Below are positions 25,261 to 34,342 of a stretch of 64,000 bases of DNA, piece by piece. The DNA is taken from NCBI RefSeq assembly GCF_008629695.1, contig NZ_VWSH01000003.1, forward strand, positions 245,591 to 309,590. Direction: 5' to 3'. The notes beneath the pieces were generated by a model. The model ran no database searches and was not told where the DNA came from. It was given only the letters and a program-made list of their open reading frames with translations. Origin of the DNA: Taibaiella lutea. Its GTDB lineage: Bacteria; Bacteroidota; Bacteroidia; Chitinophagales; Chitinophagaceae. The translations under genes and the position numbers were made by a program. The first letter of the stretch is position 1. Every line of letters begins with the position of its first letter.

Positions 25261-26631
25261 ATGGCAACGGTAACACGTGAAACCATCGGTAACTTACACG
25301 ATAAATTGGTGGTAAAAATCACTAAAGAAGATTATCTTCCTTCCTTTGAAAGTGCTCTTAAAAAATACAGCAAAAATGCCAATGTACCGGGTTTTCGTAA
25401 AGGCCAGGTTCCTGCAGGCATGGTTAAGAAAATGTACGGCCAGTCTGTATTTGTTGAAGAAGTGCTTAACAGCGCCAATCGCGAATTGCAGGCATATCTT
25501 CAGGAAACAAAACCTGAAATTTTTGCTCAGCCGATTGCAATGGAAGACAATAATCTGAAGTTCGACATGAACCAGCCTGCTGATTTCGACTTCTCTTTCG
25601 AAATCGGTTTGAAACCTGAATTTGAAATTACTCCTTTGAACAAAAAAGGTGCTTTAACTAAGTATAAAATCAAAGTAAGTGACAAATTAGTTACTGACGA
25701 GATTGAAAATATCAGTCGCCGCGCCGGTAAGGTAGAAAATCCTGAATCTTTTGAAAAAGATACGGATATCGTTTACGCTTCTTATGAGGCTTGCGATGCA
25801 GAAGGCAATGTTGCAGAAGATACAGCTAAAACGGAAGATGTTGTTACATTGGAACAAATGCCGAAAAAGCTGGCAGAGCAGTTAAAAACTATCAAACCTG
25901 AAGGAACGATTGTTTTTGTTCCTGCCGATGTTTGCACAGAAGAGGAATTGCCTGTTTTCATGAAGAGCGCTATCCACAAAACAGACGAAGAAGCAACTAA
26001 GGCTCATTACAAAATGACGCTTACAAAAATCGGTCGCTTGATTCCACGTGAATTGAATGAAGATTTCTTTGCGGAAGCTTTTCCGGGTGCTGAAATCAAG
26101 GACATGGATGCTTTCAAAGAAAAAGTAAGACAAGAGTTAGAGAAAGAAACGGACCGTATTGCAAAAGACCGTATGCAAAATGAAATTTTCGAAACTTTGG
26201 TTCATGAAACACCAATATCATTGCCTGTCGACTTCCTTAAAGCATGGATGAAAAGAGGCGGTGAAGAAGTGAAAACAGACGAAGAGGTAGAAAAAGAATT
26301 TGGCAGCTTCGACCATCAATTACGCTGGACATTAATTTCAGACAAGTTAATCAGGGAATATAACATTCAGGTTACACTGGAAGAAGTAATGGCTGATATA
26401 AAAACCAAAGTAATGGCTTATTTCGGCATGAAAGAAGGCGACGATGCGCCATGGATGGAATCTTACCTTGAAAAAATGCAAAAAGAAGAAAAGACTATGG
26501 ACGAAACTTATCGTCGTCTTTTGTTCGATAAATTGTTTGAGAAATTAGAAGAAGTAATGGAAGTTAAGCCTGCCGAGGTTACAGAAGAAGAATTCAGCAG
26601 CCTTGCACCTTCTCATCACCATCACCATTAA
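25261..26631 (+). CDS. tig: Trigger factor chaperone
   Basis: The 456-residue protein has the N-terminal ribosome-binding signature VPGFRKGQVP (GFRKG 44-48), then a diverged peptidyl-prolyl isomerase-like middle domain (about 150-250) and a helical C-terminal domain (about 255-450), as in trigger factor. It binds near the ribosomal exit tunnel and protects nascent chains. The FKBP middle domain is weakly conserved, as is common in Bacteroidota. The protein ends APSHHHHH, a natural run of five His residues before the TAA. The start is the ATG 60 nt after the tRNA terminator; no clear promoter element was seen. Confidence 0.92.
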   Translation: MATVTRETIGNLHDKLVVKITKEDYLPSFESALKKYSKNANVPGFRKGQVPAGMVKKMYGQSVFVEEVLNSANRELQAYLQETKPEIFAQPIAMEDNNLKFDMNQPADFDFSFEIGLKPEFEITPLNKKGALTKYKIKVSDKLVTDEIENISRRAGKVENPESFEKDTDIVYASYEACDAEGNVAEDTAKTEDVVTLEQMPKKLAEQLKTIKPEGTIVFVPADVCTEEELPVFMKSAIHKTDEEATKAHYKMTLTKIGRLIPRELNEDFFAEAFPGAEIKDMDAFKEKVRQELEKETDRIAKDRMQNEIFETLVHETPISLPVDFLKAWMKRGGEEVKTDEEVEKEFGSFDHQLRWTLISDKLIREYNIQVTLEEVMADIKTKVMAYFGMKEGDDAPWMESYLEKMQKEEKTMDETYRRLLFDKLFEKLEEVMEVKPAEVTEEEFSSLAPSHHHHH

Positions 26632-26810
26632 TAAGTTGCAATATTTTGCATTTTAAATATTGAAAAGGGGTAAGCTGACGCTTGCTCCTTTTACTTTTTA
26701 AGAAAAGAAATTATTTCAAACACGTTCGATTTTAAAATTATTTTGTATCTTGACACCCAATTACGTCAAAAAACAATTCATAGCAACATAAGAAAATTTT
26801 ACATAGACAA

Positions 26811-27323
26811 ATGAAAAATTGGAAATCCATACTCATTACAGTTTTCAGCTTCTTTGCCATTTCCGGCATGGTTTTGTTTAACTCTTGCGTAAAAGATCCT
26901 TGTAATGACCTCAGATGTCAAAACAAAGGCACTTGCAGCGACGGTTTTTGTCAATGCCCTACAGGCTTTGAAGGTTCCGAATGCGAAATTACTGCTGCCA
27001 GCCGTTTTACGGGAACTTGGGTAGGAAATTATCGTTGTAATAACTATCCTATTACTCCGGACACTGTCAGGATTGTATTGCAGGAAGCGCCTAATACTGT
27101 AAGATTTGAAAACTTAGGATTTGGTAATACCGCAGCTCATAGCTTTACCGGAACCGCAACAACCCCTCAGACAACCTTTGTTGATCTTCCATCTCAGGGT
27201 TCTACTACACATGCTTATATGTATGTAGACGGAGGTTTATTACAGGTTTATCTTCAAACAGTTGATGCAAATGGTCTTCCAACTCAGAATTGCCATTTCT
27301 CAGGTGTAAGAATCAGCAATTAA
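26811..27323 (+). CDS. Small lipoprotein with an EGF-like domain
   Basis: This 170-residue protein has a lipoprotein signal (LFNSC, lipidated C26). A six-Cys EGF-like module (about 30-58) follows, with DPCNDLRCQNKGTCSDGFCQCPTGFEGSEC spacing. A beta-rich C-terminal part contains FTGTWVGNYRCN, suggesting a lipocalin-like or META-type barrel. EGF-like repeats of this kind occur in Bacteroidota surface lipoproteins. The function is unknown. A weak TATCTTGA box lies at 26746-26753. Confidence 0.78.
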   Translation: MKNWKSILITVFSFFAISGMVLFNSCVKDPCNDLRCQNKGTCSDGFCQCPTGFEGSECEITAASRFTGTWVGNYRCNNYPITPDTVRIVLQEAPNTVRFENLGFGNTAAHSFTGTATTPQTTFVDLPSQGSTTHAYMYVDGGLLQVYLQTVDANGLPTQNCHFSGVRISN

Positions 27324-27345
27324 TAAAAGATATTAAGGTATAAAG

Positions 27346-27380
27346 AACAGGTTGTAACATTAAGTTACAACCTGTTTTGT
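27346..27380 (+). terminator. Terminator after the EGF-like lipoprotein gene
   Basis: A perfect 13-bp stem AACAGGTTGTAAC/GTTACAACCTGTT with loop ATTAA is followed by TTGTTTAT. Confidence 0.85.
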
Positions 27381-27387
27381 TTATACC

Positions 27388-27395
27388 TATTTTTG
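27388..27395 (+). promoter_or_regulatory. -7 element TATTTTTG of lipB
   Basis: A perfect TAnnTTTG ends 18 nt before the lipB ATG at 27414. This argues against the in-frame TTG at 27393, which overlaps the element. Confidence 0.55.
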
Positions 27396-27413
27396 CAGCA
27401 TAATCGGAAAATT

Positions 27414-28133
27414 ATGAATGAAGTAGCATTTATAGACTTAGGGAATATAGAATACGGGACAGCCTGGGATTTACAGGAATCTTATATGAAAAAAGGATTG
27501 GATATCAAGTCTGCAAGGTTTCATAATGAACCTTTAGGAGAACAGGAGATAAAACACTATTTGTTCGTTTGTCAGCATCCGCATGTATATACATTGGGCA
27601 AAAGCGGTTTCATGGAAAATCTGCTTATTAATGATGAACGTATGAAAGATTTGCATGTTACTTTTTATAAAACAAACAGAGGGGGTGATATTACTTATCA
27701 TGGCCCGGGGCAAATGGTCGCTTATCCTGTTTTGGATCTGGAGCAATATTTTACTGATTTAGGCCGGTATATGCGTTCATTGGAAGAAGCCATTATTCTT
27801 ACCTTAAAAGAATATGGCATCGAATCAGGAAGGCTTAAGGGCTCTACCGGTGTCTGGCTGGATGCTGATAATGCCAACGCACGCAAAATATGCGCAATGG
27901 GCGTAAAAAGCAGCCGTTGGATGACCATTCACGGATTGGCGCTTAATATTAATACAGACCTTCAGTTTTTCAATTACATAGTTCCTTGCGGCATTGTTGA
28001 TAAGGGAGTGACAAGCATGGCTAAAGAATTAGGAAAAGTAATTGACGAAGAAGAAGTGAAGAAAATATTTGTAGAAAAATTTGCCGAAGTGTTTGAATCT
28101 GAAATACTAACAGGGCAGATAGTTGCAGCCTGA
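27414..28133 (+). CDS. lipB: Lipoyl(octanoyl) transferase
   Basis: The 239-residue protein is LipB. The motif RGGDITYHGPGQ (89-100) is followed by ARKICAMGVK with the conserved Lys (K158), and FNYIVPCGIVDKGVTSM with the catalytic Cys (C192). The K-to-C spacing of 34 equals that of E. coli K135/C169. It moves octanoate from acyl carrier protein to lipoate-dependent enzymes, the first step of lipoic acid assembly. LipA is not in the window. The link to AhpD, which in mycobacteria uses lipoylated partners, is only suggestive. Confidence 0.95.
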   Translation: MNEVAFIDLGNIEYGTAWDLQESYMKKGLDIKSARFHNEPLGEQEIKHYLFVCQHPHVYTLGKSGFMENLLINDERMKDLHVTFYKTNRGGDITYHGPGQMVAYPVLDLEQYFTDLGRYMRSLEEAIILTLKEYGIESGRLKGSTGVWLDADNANARKICAMGVKSSRWMTIHGLALNINTDLQFFNYIVPCGIVDKGVTSMAKELGKVIDEEEVKKIFVEKFAEVFESEILTGQIVAA

Positions 28134-28157
28134 TATTACTAACTTCAAAAAAGATTA

Positions 28158-28190
28158 AAAGGGTTTCAGAATATCTGAAACCCTTTCTAT
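28158..28190. terminator. Terminator between lipB and the ompA-like gene
   Basis: A perfect 13-bp stem AAAGGGTTTCAGA/TCTGAAACCCTTT with loop ATA lies between the converging genes. Confidence 0.85.
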
Positions 28191-28211
28191 TTAATAAAAT
28201 ACTTACCGGAT

Positions 28212-29513
28212 TTAATCTTTTAATTTAAGATCCATTTCAACTCTTCTGTTTTTGGCACGGCCTGCGGCAGTTTTATTGTCGGCAACAGGGTTTTCTATAC
28301 CGTGACCATTTGCTGTAATTCTATCTACAGAAATACCTTTACCAACAAAATAAGCTTTAACAGCATCCGCCCTCAGCCTGGATAATTCCATATTCTTGGC
28401 AGCATTACCTGTATTATCTGTATAACCATCTATAGTCATGTTATAATCAGGATATTCATTCAAAATGGTAACGATTTCATCCAGCATGCTATAAGATTGT
28501 TGCTTAATTGAGCTCTTTCCTGTTTCAAACTGGATAGCGGTAGCAGCAAATGCCAGCTTCTTCTTCACTTCTTCTTTTACTTCCGGACAACCGCGATTTG
28601 CAGCCGTTCCTGCAACCGTAGGGCATTTATCCATTTCATCATTTACACCATCACCATCGCTATCAGGTACGGGACAACCTGCATATTTAGCCAAACCGGC
28701 AACGGTAGGACATTTATCCTCCTCATCGTTCACGCCGTCTTTATCATTGTCAGGAATGGGGCAGCCAAGGTATTTAACCGTACCTGCAACATCCGGGCAT
28801 TTATCATACTTATCGGCAACACCATCATTATCTTTATCAGGGCAACCTTTCAATGCAACAGGTCCGGCTAAAGTAGGGCATTCATCCATTGCATCTGTTG
28901 TTCCATCTCCATCCTGATCAGTCGGTGGAGGCGGAGTCACAGGAGCAGAAGCAGGTGTAGATTTAGAACGAAGCGGTACTGCGAATCCTAATGAATAGAA
29001 AGTATTTTTATCCAATTTTGTATCCTGGAAACTGAATCTGTAATTTGCCTGCAGGAAAATATAGCTTTCGCTGTATATATTGAATTGCAATCCTATACCG
29101 ACAGGAGCATAAGCAGCAAAAGAACCGCTATAAGTTCCGCCACCAATACCCGCAGAAATAAATGGATTGAGGAAATGGTTATCGCTCAAAGCCCTGAGAT
29201 GTAAAGAGCCTTCCAACTCACTTATAAGTTTATTATCCTGGTTAGGTACAGGCTTGGCATAATCAGAAAAAAGACCATTATACCTGATTGAAAAATCAAG
29301 GTTTTTATTAATTCCCTGCCAATACATAAGGGAAGCCCCTAAATTAACAGTTCCGACATCAGGAAGGGATGCTGAAAAATCTGTAAGATTCACACCAAAA
29401 CCTAAAAGCGGACCTTTAACAGGGCTTCCAAATTGCATTGTTGTGTTTTGAGCATTAGCCTGCAAAGAAGCAAATCCCAAGCAAAGCCCGGAAAAAAGTA
29501 GTTTCAATTTCAT
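28212..29513 (-). CDS. OmpA-family outer membrane protein with thrombospondin type 3 repeats
   Basis: The 433-residue protein has a signal peptide (MKLKLLFSGLCLGFASLQANAQ) and an N-terminal beta-barrel-like region (about 25-190). A Pro-rich linker precedes calcium-binding thrombospondin type 3 repeats (about 195-315; repeated DxDxDGxxD...DKCPxxAG...GCP). A C-terminal OmpA domain follows (about 320-433; IDGYTDNTGNAAKNMELSRLRADAVKAYF and GRAKNRRVEMDL), which binds peptidoglycan. The protein would anchor the outer membrane to the cell wall. It is monocistronic. The start ATG is 29511-29513. Confidence 0.92.
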   Translation of the reverse strand: MKLKLLFSGLCLGFASLQANAQNTTMQFGSPVKGPLLGFGVNLTDFSASLPDVGTVNLGASLMYWQGINKNLDFSIRYNGLFSDYAKPVPNQDNKLISELEGSLHLRALSDNHFLNPFISAGIGGGTYSGSFAAYAPVGIGLQFNIYSESYIFLQANYRFSFQDTKLDKNTFYSLGFAVPLRSKSTPASAPVTPPPPTDQDGDGTTDAMDECPTLAGPVALKGCPDKDNDGVADKYDKCPDVAGTVKYLGCPIPDNDKDGVNDEEDKCPTVAGLAKYAGCPVPDSDGDGVNDEMDKCPTVAGTAANRGCPEVKEEVKKKLAFAATAIQFETGKSSIKQQSYSMLDEIVTILNEYPDYNMTIDGYTDNTGNAAKNMELSRLRADAVKAYFVGKGISVDRITANGHGIENPVADNKTAAGRAKNRRVEMDLKLKD

Positions 29514-29941
29514 ATTACATTGGTTTAGAATGGAAAAATATTTTCGTTAGTATTTCAATTACCAATATGATCAATAATCATGCCAATTATTGCGATTAAA
29601 GAAAAATAGTTGCACAAAAAGGGCTGAATAGTCATAAAAATAAAATTAGTATATATTTTTACAGCAAACAGGTCGATTTTATAGCTAAAGAACTGATGTA
29701 ATTACTGCAATAACCTTATTTAAAGAACCTTACAATCCAAAAAATATAGACATTCATTAATGAGATAAATAAATGAATATAATGTAATGTATCATTTCAT
29801 TGATAGACGAAATATTTCAGGACATACAAGACAAACTCGCAGAAATTTCAGAGGAAAATGGAAAATAGTATAAAATTGATACTCACAAAAAAATCCCTTG
29901 TTACTTTCGCAACAAGGGATCAACAAATTATAATAGTCTAT
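29514..29941. other. 428-bp gap without a clear gene
   Basis: This AT-rich stretch between the ompA-like gene and ctaD contains the ctaD terminator at its left-hand side of ctaD (29893-29920). It also holds a 23-codon plus-strand stretch (TTG 29800 to TAG 29868, reading LIDEIFQDIQDKLAEISEENGK) preceded by stops. No promoter with a perfect TAnnTTTG was found. Confidence 0.6.
29886..29920 (-). terminator. Terminator of the act-cta operon
   Basis: A perfect 10-bp stem ATCCCTTGTT/AACAAGGGAT (29893-29902 with 29911-29920) is followed on the minus strand by seven T residues, 22 nt after the ctaD stop. Confidence 0.9.
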
Positions 29942-31771
29942 CTAATGTTCTTCTTCGCCATCTCTTAAAGGAACGGTCTGAGGAATAAAATCGTTTCCAT
30001 TACCATCTTCTTTGAAGTCATATGGCCAGCGGTAAACAGTTGGAATCTCTCCTTCCCAGTTACCATGACCAGGATGTAATGGCGTAGTCCATTCCAATGT
30101 TGTAGAACCCCAGGGATTTAATGAAGTTACTTTTCTTCCTTTAAAGATGCTCATAAAGAAGTTGAATACAAACAACAGTTGAGCAAAGAAAACGATGATA
30201 ACAACTGTACTTATGAAATGATTTAAGGTTGAAAATTGCTTGAATGATTCCCATGCGCTGTAGTCATAATAACGACGAGGCATACCAGCAAAACCTTCAT
30301 AGTGCATTGGCCAGAAAATAAGATAAGCACCGCCTAATGTTACAAAGAAATGGATATAACCCAATGTATTGTTCATGAAACGACCGAACATTTTAGGGAA
30401 CCAGTGATAGATACCGGCAAACATTCCAAAGAAAGCGCTCACACCCATTACCAGGTGGAAGTGGGCAATTACGAAATAAGTATCGTGAAGGTGCAAATCC
30501 AAAGCAGAGTTACCTAAGAAGATACCTGTCAAACCACCGGAAATGAATAAGGAAACAAAGCCTAATGCAAACAGCATCGGAACATTCAAACGAATATTAC
30601 CTTTCCAGATAGTTGTAAGCCAGTTGAACACTTTAATCGCTGATGGAATTGCAATCAATAAAGTGAGCAATACAAAGATACCGCCCAAGAAAGGACTCAT
30701 ACCTGTTACGAACATATGGTGCGCCCAAACTACGAATGCAAGGACCGTAATACCTGTCAGAGAAATAATCATCGCAAGATAACCAAAGATTGGTTTGCGG
30801 CTATTCGTAGAAAGAATTTCAGAAGCCATACCCATACCCGGCAACATTACGATGTAAACCTCAGGGTGACCCAGGAACCAGAATAAGTGTTGATAAAGAA
30901 CCGCAGAACCACCAATATGAGACAACGCTTTACCACCGATGAAGATTTCAGAAAGATAGAAACTTGTACCGAAATGACGATCAAAAATCAACAATACAAA
31001 ACCTGAAAGCAATACCGGGAAAGAAAGTACCCCAAGAACAGCAGTAAAGAACAATGCCCAGATAGTCAATGGCAAACGAGTCATTTTCATACCCTTCGTA
31101 CGCATGTTCAAAATCGTAGTGATATAGTTAAGACCTGCCAGCAATTGCGAAACAACGAATAAAGCCATTGAAATCAACCAAAGATCCATACCTAATCCGG
31201 AACCTAAAGAAGCTTCTTTTAAAGCACTTAACGGCGGATAGGTAGTCCAACCACCTGCTGCAGGACCGGTTTGCACAAACAATGAAGCAAACATGATAAC
31301 AGAAGAAATGAAGAAGAACCAGTAAGAAAGCATATTCATGAATGGAGAAGCCATATCACGCGCACCAATCTGCAAAGGAATCAAAAAGTTACTGAAAGTA
31401 CCTGATAAACCTGCTGTCAATACAAAGAATACCAGAATAGTTCCGTGCATGGTTACCAATGCATAGTAGAATTCAGGTGTTAATTTACCTCCTTGCGCCC
31501 AGTGTCCCAGGAATTTTTCCATAATAGGAAAAGTGCTGTCAGGAAAACCTAATTGAAGACGGAAGAAGACAGAAAACAAGGCACCGATTATAGCCCAGAT
31601 AATACCGGAAATAAGGTATTGCTTTGCGATAACTTTATGGTCCTGACTGAAAATCCACTTAGTAATAAAGTGTTGCTCATGATGTTCATGGCCATGCGCG
31701 TGTGCATGTCCGTGAGAATCCATGTGAGCGTGCGCATCATGCGCGTGTAAGGTAGTTGCTTCGTTACTCAT
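29942..31771 (-). CDS. ctaD: Cytochrome c oxidase subunit I (caa3-type)
   Basis: The 609-residue heme-copper oxidase subunit has about 12 transmembrane helices. It carries the CuB/Tyr motif WFLGHPEVYIVMLPGMG, the CuB histidine pair WAHHMF, and HDTYFVIAHFHLVMG with the heme a3/a ligands. It reduces oxygen to water and pumps protons in the inner membrane, receiving electrons through CuA of subunit II. The first 34 residues contain 12 His (HAHDAHAH, HGHAHAHGHEHHEQH), a likely metal-binding tail. It is the last gene of the act-cta operon, 99 nt after ctaC. Subunits III and IV are not beside it, as a terminator follows. Confidence 0.97.
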   Translation of the reverse strand: MSNEATTLHAHDAHAHMDSHGHAHAHGHEHHEQHFITKWIFSQDHKVIAKQYLISGIIWAIIGALFSVFFRLQLGFPDSTFPIMEKFLGHWAQGGKLTPEFYYALVTMHGTILVFFVLTAGLSGTFSNFLIPLQIGARDMASPFMNMLSYWFFFISSVIMFASLFVQTGPAAGGWTTYPPLSALKEASLGSGLGMDLWLISMALFVVSQLLAGLNYITTILNMRTKGMKMTRLPLTIWALFFTAVLGVLSFPVLLSGFVLLIFDRHFGTSFYLSEIFIGGKALSHIGGSAVLYQHLFWFLGHPEVYIVMLPGMGMASEILSTNSRKPIFGYLAMIISLTGITVLAFVVWAHHMFVTGMSPFLGGIFVLLTLLIAIPSAIKVFNWLTTIWKGNIRLNVPMLFALGFVSLFISGGLTGIFLGNSALDLHLHDTYFVIAHFHLVMGVSAFFGMFAGIYHWFPKMFGRFMNNTLGYIHFFVTLGGAYLIFWPMHYEGFAGMPRRYYDYSAWESFKQFSTLNHFISTVVIIVFFAQLLFVFNFFMSIFKGRKVTSLNPWGSTTLEWTTPLHPGHGNWEGEIPTVYRWPYDFKEDGNGNDFIPQTVPLRDGEEEH

Positions 31772-31870
31772 TTTATTTTTAAATTTCCGACCCTTTCGAA
31801 AAAAAGGGGAATTCTTATTTTATATAAATAAACCTCAGTACTTCTAAGATAATTTCTCTCTGCTTATTAA

Positions 31871-32926
31871 TTAATGTGCCATTGTAACTGCACCGGCTCC
31901 GGTTGTATCGGCCGTAGCAGGCGCTGCTCCTGCCGGGGCTGCCGGAGGCGCAGGAAGCATTCCGGTATAATAAGCCGGTTGCTTACTAAGCCATTCTTTA
32001 AATTCATTTTCAGTCTGAACAATAACAGTACCTCTCATTGAATAGTGGCCTTTACCACACATCTGATCACAGGAAATTTCATATACAAAATCAGGATTGC
32101 CTGTTTTGTTCTTCATTTCGTCTGTAGTAAATTTAGGCGTAAACCACATTGTTGTTGTAATACCCGGAACAGCATCCATTTTCATACGGAAGTGTGGTAA
32201 ACCAACATCATGAATTACATCACGTGAATTAATAACCAGCTGAACATTGTGCTGCTTAACAATATGCAATTCTCCATTTTGAACAATAATATCATCTTTT
32301 GCAGCGATATCATTTGTATCAAGACCCATTACATTAGTCGCGTCATCCATCAATCTGAAATCTGTTTTTCCTAAAATACCGTCGGCACCCGGGTAACGAA
32401 TCAACCAGTTAAACTGTTTACCCATTACCTGAACAAGCATAGAACCTTCAGGAGCTTTATCAGTTACGTTAAACCAGTTTCTCAAACCAATTACAACCAA
32501 AACAACCAAGGCCAATGCAGGAACAGTTGTCCATAAAACTTCCAGTTTATTGTTATGAGAGTAGAAGAATGCTTTTGAATGTTCTGTTTGTTGATATCTG
32601 AAGATAAACCAAAACAAAAGTGCCTGAGTCACGAAGAATACAAAGCCTGTCAATATTAATGTAACAATTAACATGGAGTCGTAATGATCTCCCTGCACAG
32701 AAGCAGATTCCGGTAACATTTTACCGATTAATGCTTCATGACATTTCCAGATACCTATCATTCCAAGTACGAAGAATGCTACCATCAACCACGCCATCAG
32801 ACGATTGGTTTGCGATTTAACATTCTCCTCACCACGAATGATGGTTGCTAATTCACTGGCTTTTGCAATCTGATAAATGACAATAAAAACCAGAATAACT
32901 AAGGCGGTAACTATTAATCCCGACAT
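31871..32926 (-). CDS. ctaC: Cytochrome c oxidase subunit II with CuA site
   Basis: The 351-residue protein has an N-terminal transmembrane segment, further hydrophobic segments up to about residue 150, and a C-terminal cupredoxin domain. The binuclear CuA motif CDQMCGKGHYSMRG lies near residue 290 with the upstream His in VIHDVGLPHF. It takes electrons from cytochrome c or directly from alternative complex III. No heme c motif is present, so this is not a caa3-style heme-fused subunit II; the Ala/Pro-rich tail (after about 320) has no domain. It lies between actF and ctaD. Confidence 0.95.
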   Translation of the reverse strand: MSGLIVTALVILVFIVIYQIAKASELATIIRGEENVKSQTNRLMAWLMVAFFVLGMIGIWKCHEALIGKMLPESASVQGDHYDSMLIVTLILTGFVFFVTQALLFWFIFRYQQTEHSKAFFYSHNNKLEVLWTTVPALALVVLVVIGLRNWFNVTDKAPEGSMLVQVMGKQFNWLIRYPGADGILGKTDFRLMDDATNVMGLDTNDIAAKDDIIVQNGELHIVKQHNVQLVINSRDVIHDVGLPHFRMKMDAVPGITTTMWFTPKFTTDEMKNKTGNPDFVYEISCDQMCGKGHYSMRGTVIVQTENEFKEWLSKQPAYYTGMLPAPPAAPAGAAPATADTTGAGAVTMAH

Positions 32927-33058
32927 TGCTTATTTTATTTTATATACTCTTACCTTCGGAAAGGATAATTATTATTAAAAATTCAACTTTAAATTCCAAA
33001 CTTTAATATTCAAGTTCCAATTAACTTTCTTTCGGAACTTATCTTTCTATTTGGGATT

Positions 33059-34267
33059 TTAACTCACGTGTATCAAAGTTTCTTTCAGATATGGATGATT
33101 CTGTGGAATCAGGTTAGCTTTTGAAAGTGTTCTTGTAACAACCAAAATCATTATACCGATAAATCCACATGGAATACCTAATTCATACCAGCTTAAATGC
33201 CAGTTTTCCTGCAAAGGTCCGGGCATAGTCATCAAGTAGAAATCTAACCAGTGACCAAAAATAATTGCCATCGCCATGAACACGATTGTAAAGTAATTAC
33301 GCTTGCTTGGGCGAGACATCAAAATCAAAATCGGAATTGCAAAATTCAAAATTAAGTTAGCCCAGAAGAAGAAGCTATAAGGACCTTGCATTCTTATTTT
33401 GAAATAAGTAGTCTCTTCAGGCATATTTGCATACCAAATCAACATAAACTGAGCGAACCAAAGGTAAGTCCAGAAAATACTAAATGCAAACATGAATTTA
33501 CCTAAATCGTGCATGTGTTCTTTAGTAACCAGTTCAAGCTTATTCTGATTTTTCAGATAAACAGTGAACAAAAGAATCAAAGCCATGCCACTCACAAAGG
33601 AACTTGCAAAAACGTACCAGCTAAACAATGTAGAATACCAGTGAGCGTCAATACTCATGATCCAATACCAGGGAGTTGTACTCATCATGGAAAGTGCATA
33701 TACAAATAGGAAAGCACCGCCCATAGCAACTATTTTCCAGTGTAATTTTGTACTGTTCTTTGGAGCAGATTCCTGAGCGATGGACATCTGACGGAATTTA
33801 ATACCGAAGAATGACCAAAGGGCAACAGTTACGATAGAGAAGCCTGCGAACATTCCTTTATTCAAGAAAGCAGATTTTCCTTCCAATATTTCATCACCAT
33901 GAGGATGAACCCAGTGGTAAATAGGATTATGTTCTCCTAATCCGAAAACGATGCAGAATAAAACGACTAAAGCAATCAGTCCAAAAACCCAAACGTTAGC
34001 TCCGATGGATTCAGGTACACGGCGATAAGCTACAATCCAGCTTGCCTGTGCCAGACTTGTTGCAGCTTGAATAAAAATAGATGCTGCGGAGATGAATAAA
34101 AAGAAAACACTGTTCTGTAATAATACAATCCAAAAGCGTGCTTGCTCATGTTCGTTTCCACCTTTCAACGCTATAAACCCGCCTATCAGTGCTATAATAC
34201 CGATTAGCAACAAACCAATAGCGGTCGATTTTAAACGGGAGGGTACTTCAAAACGTTCCGAAATCAT
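33059..34267 (-). CDS. actF: Alternative complex III subunit ActF
   Basis: The 402-residue membrane protein has about 10 hydrophobic segments and lies in the ActF position of the canonical order actABCDEF. ActF is a relative of ActC/NrfD (quinol-binding family) and forms part of the membrane proton path of the quinol:cytochrome c oxidoreductase. Features such as FWANLILNFAIPILILMSRPSKRN and WLDFYLMTMPGPLQ match this group. The assignment rests on gene order, length and topology. It is followed after 132 nt by ctaC. Confidence 0.9.
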   Translation of the reverse strand: MISERFEVPSRLKSTAIGLLLIGIIALIGGFIALKGGNEHEQARFWIVLLQNSVFFLFISAASIFIQAATSLAQASWIVAYRRVPESIGANVWVFGLIALVVLFCIVFGLGEHNPIYHWVHPHGDEILEGKSAFLNKGMFAGFSIVTVALWSFFGIKFRQMSIAQESAPKNSTKLHWKIVAMGGAFLFVYALSMMSTTPWYWIMSIDAHWYSTLFSWYVFASSFVSGMALILLFTVYLKNQNKLELVTKEHMHDLGKFMFAFSIFWTYLWFAQFMLIWYANMPEETTYFKIRMQGPYSFFFWANLILNFAIPILILMSRPSKRNYFTIVFMAMAIIFGHWLDFYLMTMPGPLQENWHLSWYELGIPCGFIGIMILVVTRTLSKANLIPQNHPYLKETLIHVS

Positions 34268-34342
34268 AGTAAAAATCCTTTAAAAGGCATTTTAATTTTT
34301 AATGTAATATATTTTTGCGCCTGAATATTTAGCAACAATAAA

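Noticed and set aside
26616..26631. His5 tail of trigger factor as a cloning artefact
   Set aside because: The gene is followed by normal chromosomal sequence and the stop is TAA without vector sequence, so it looks natural.
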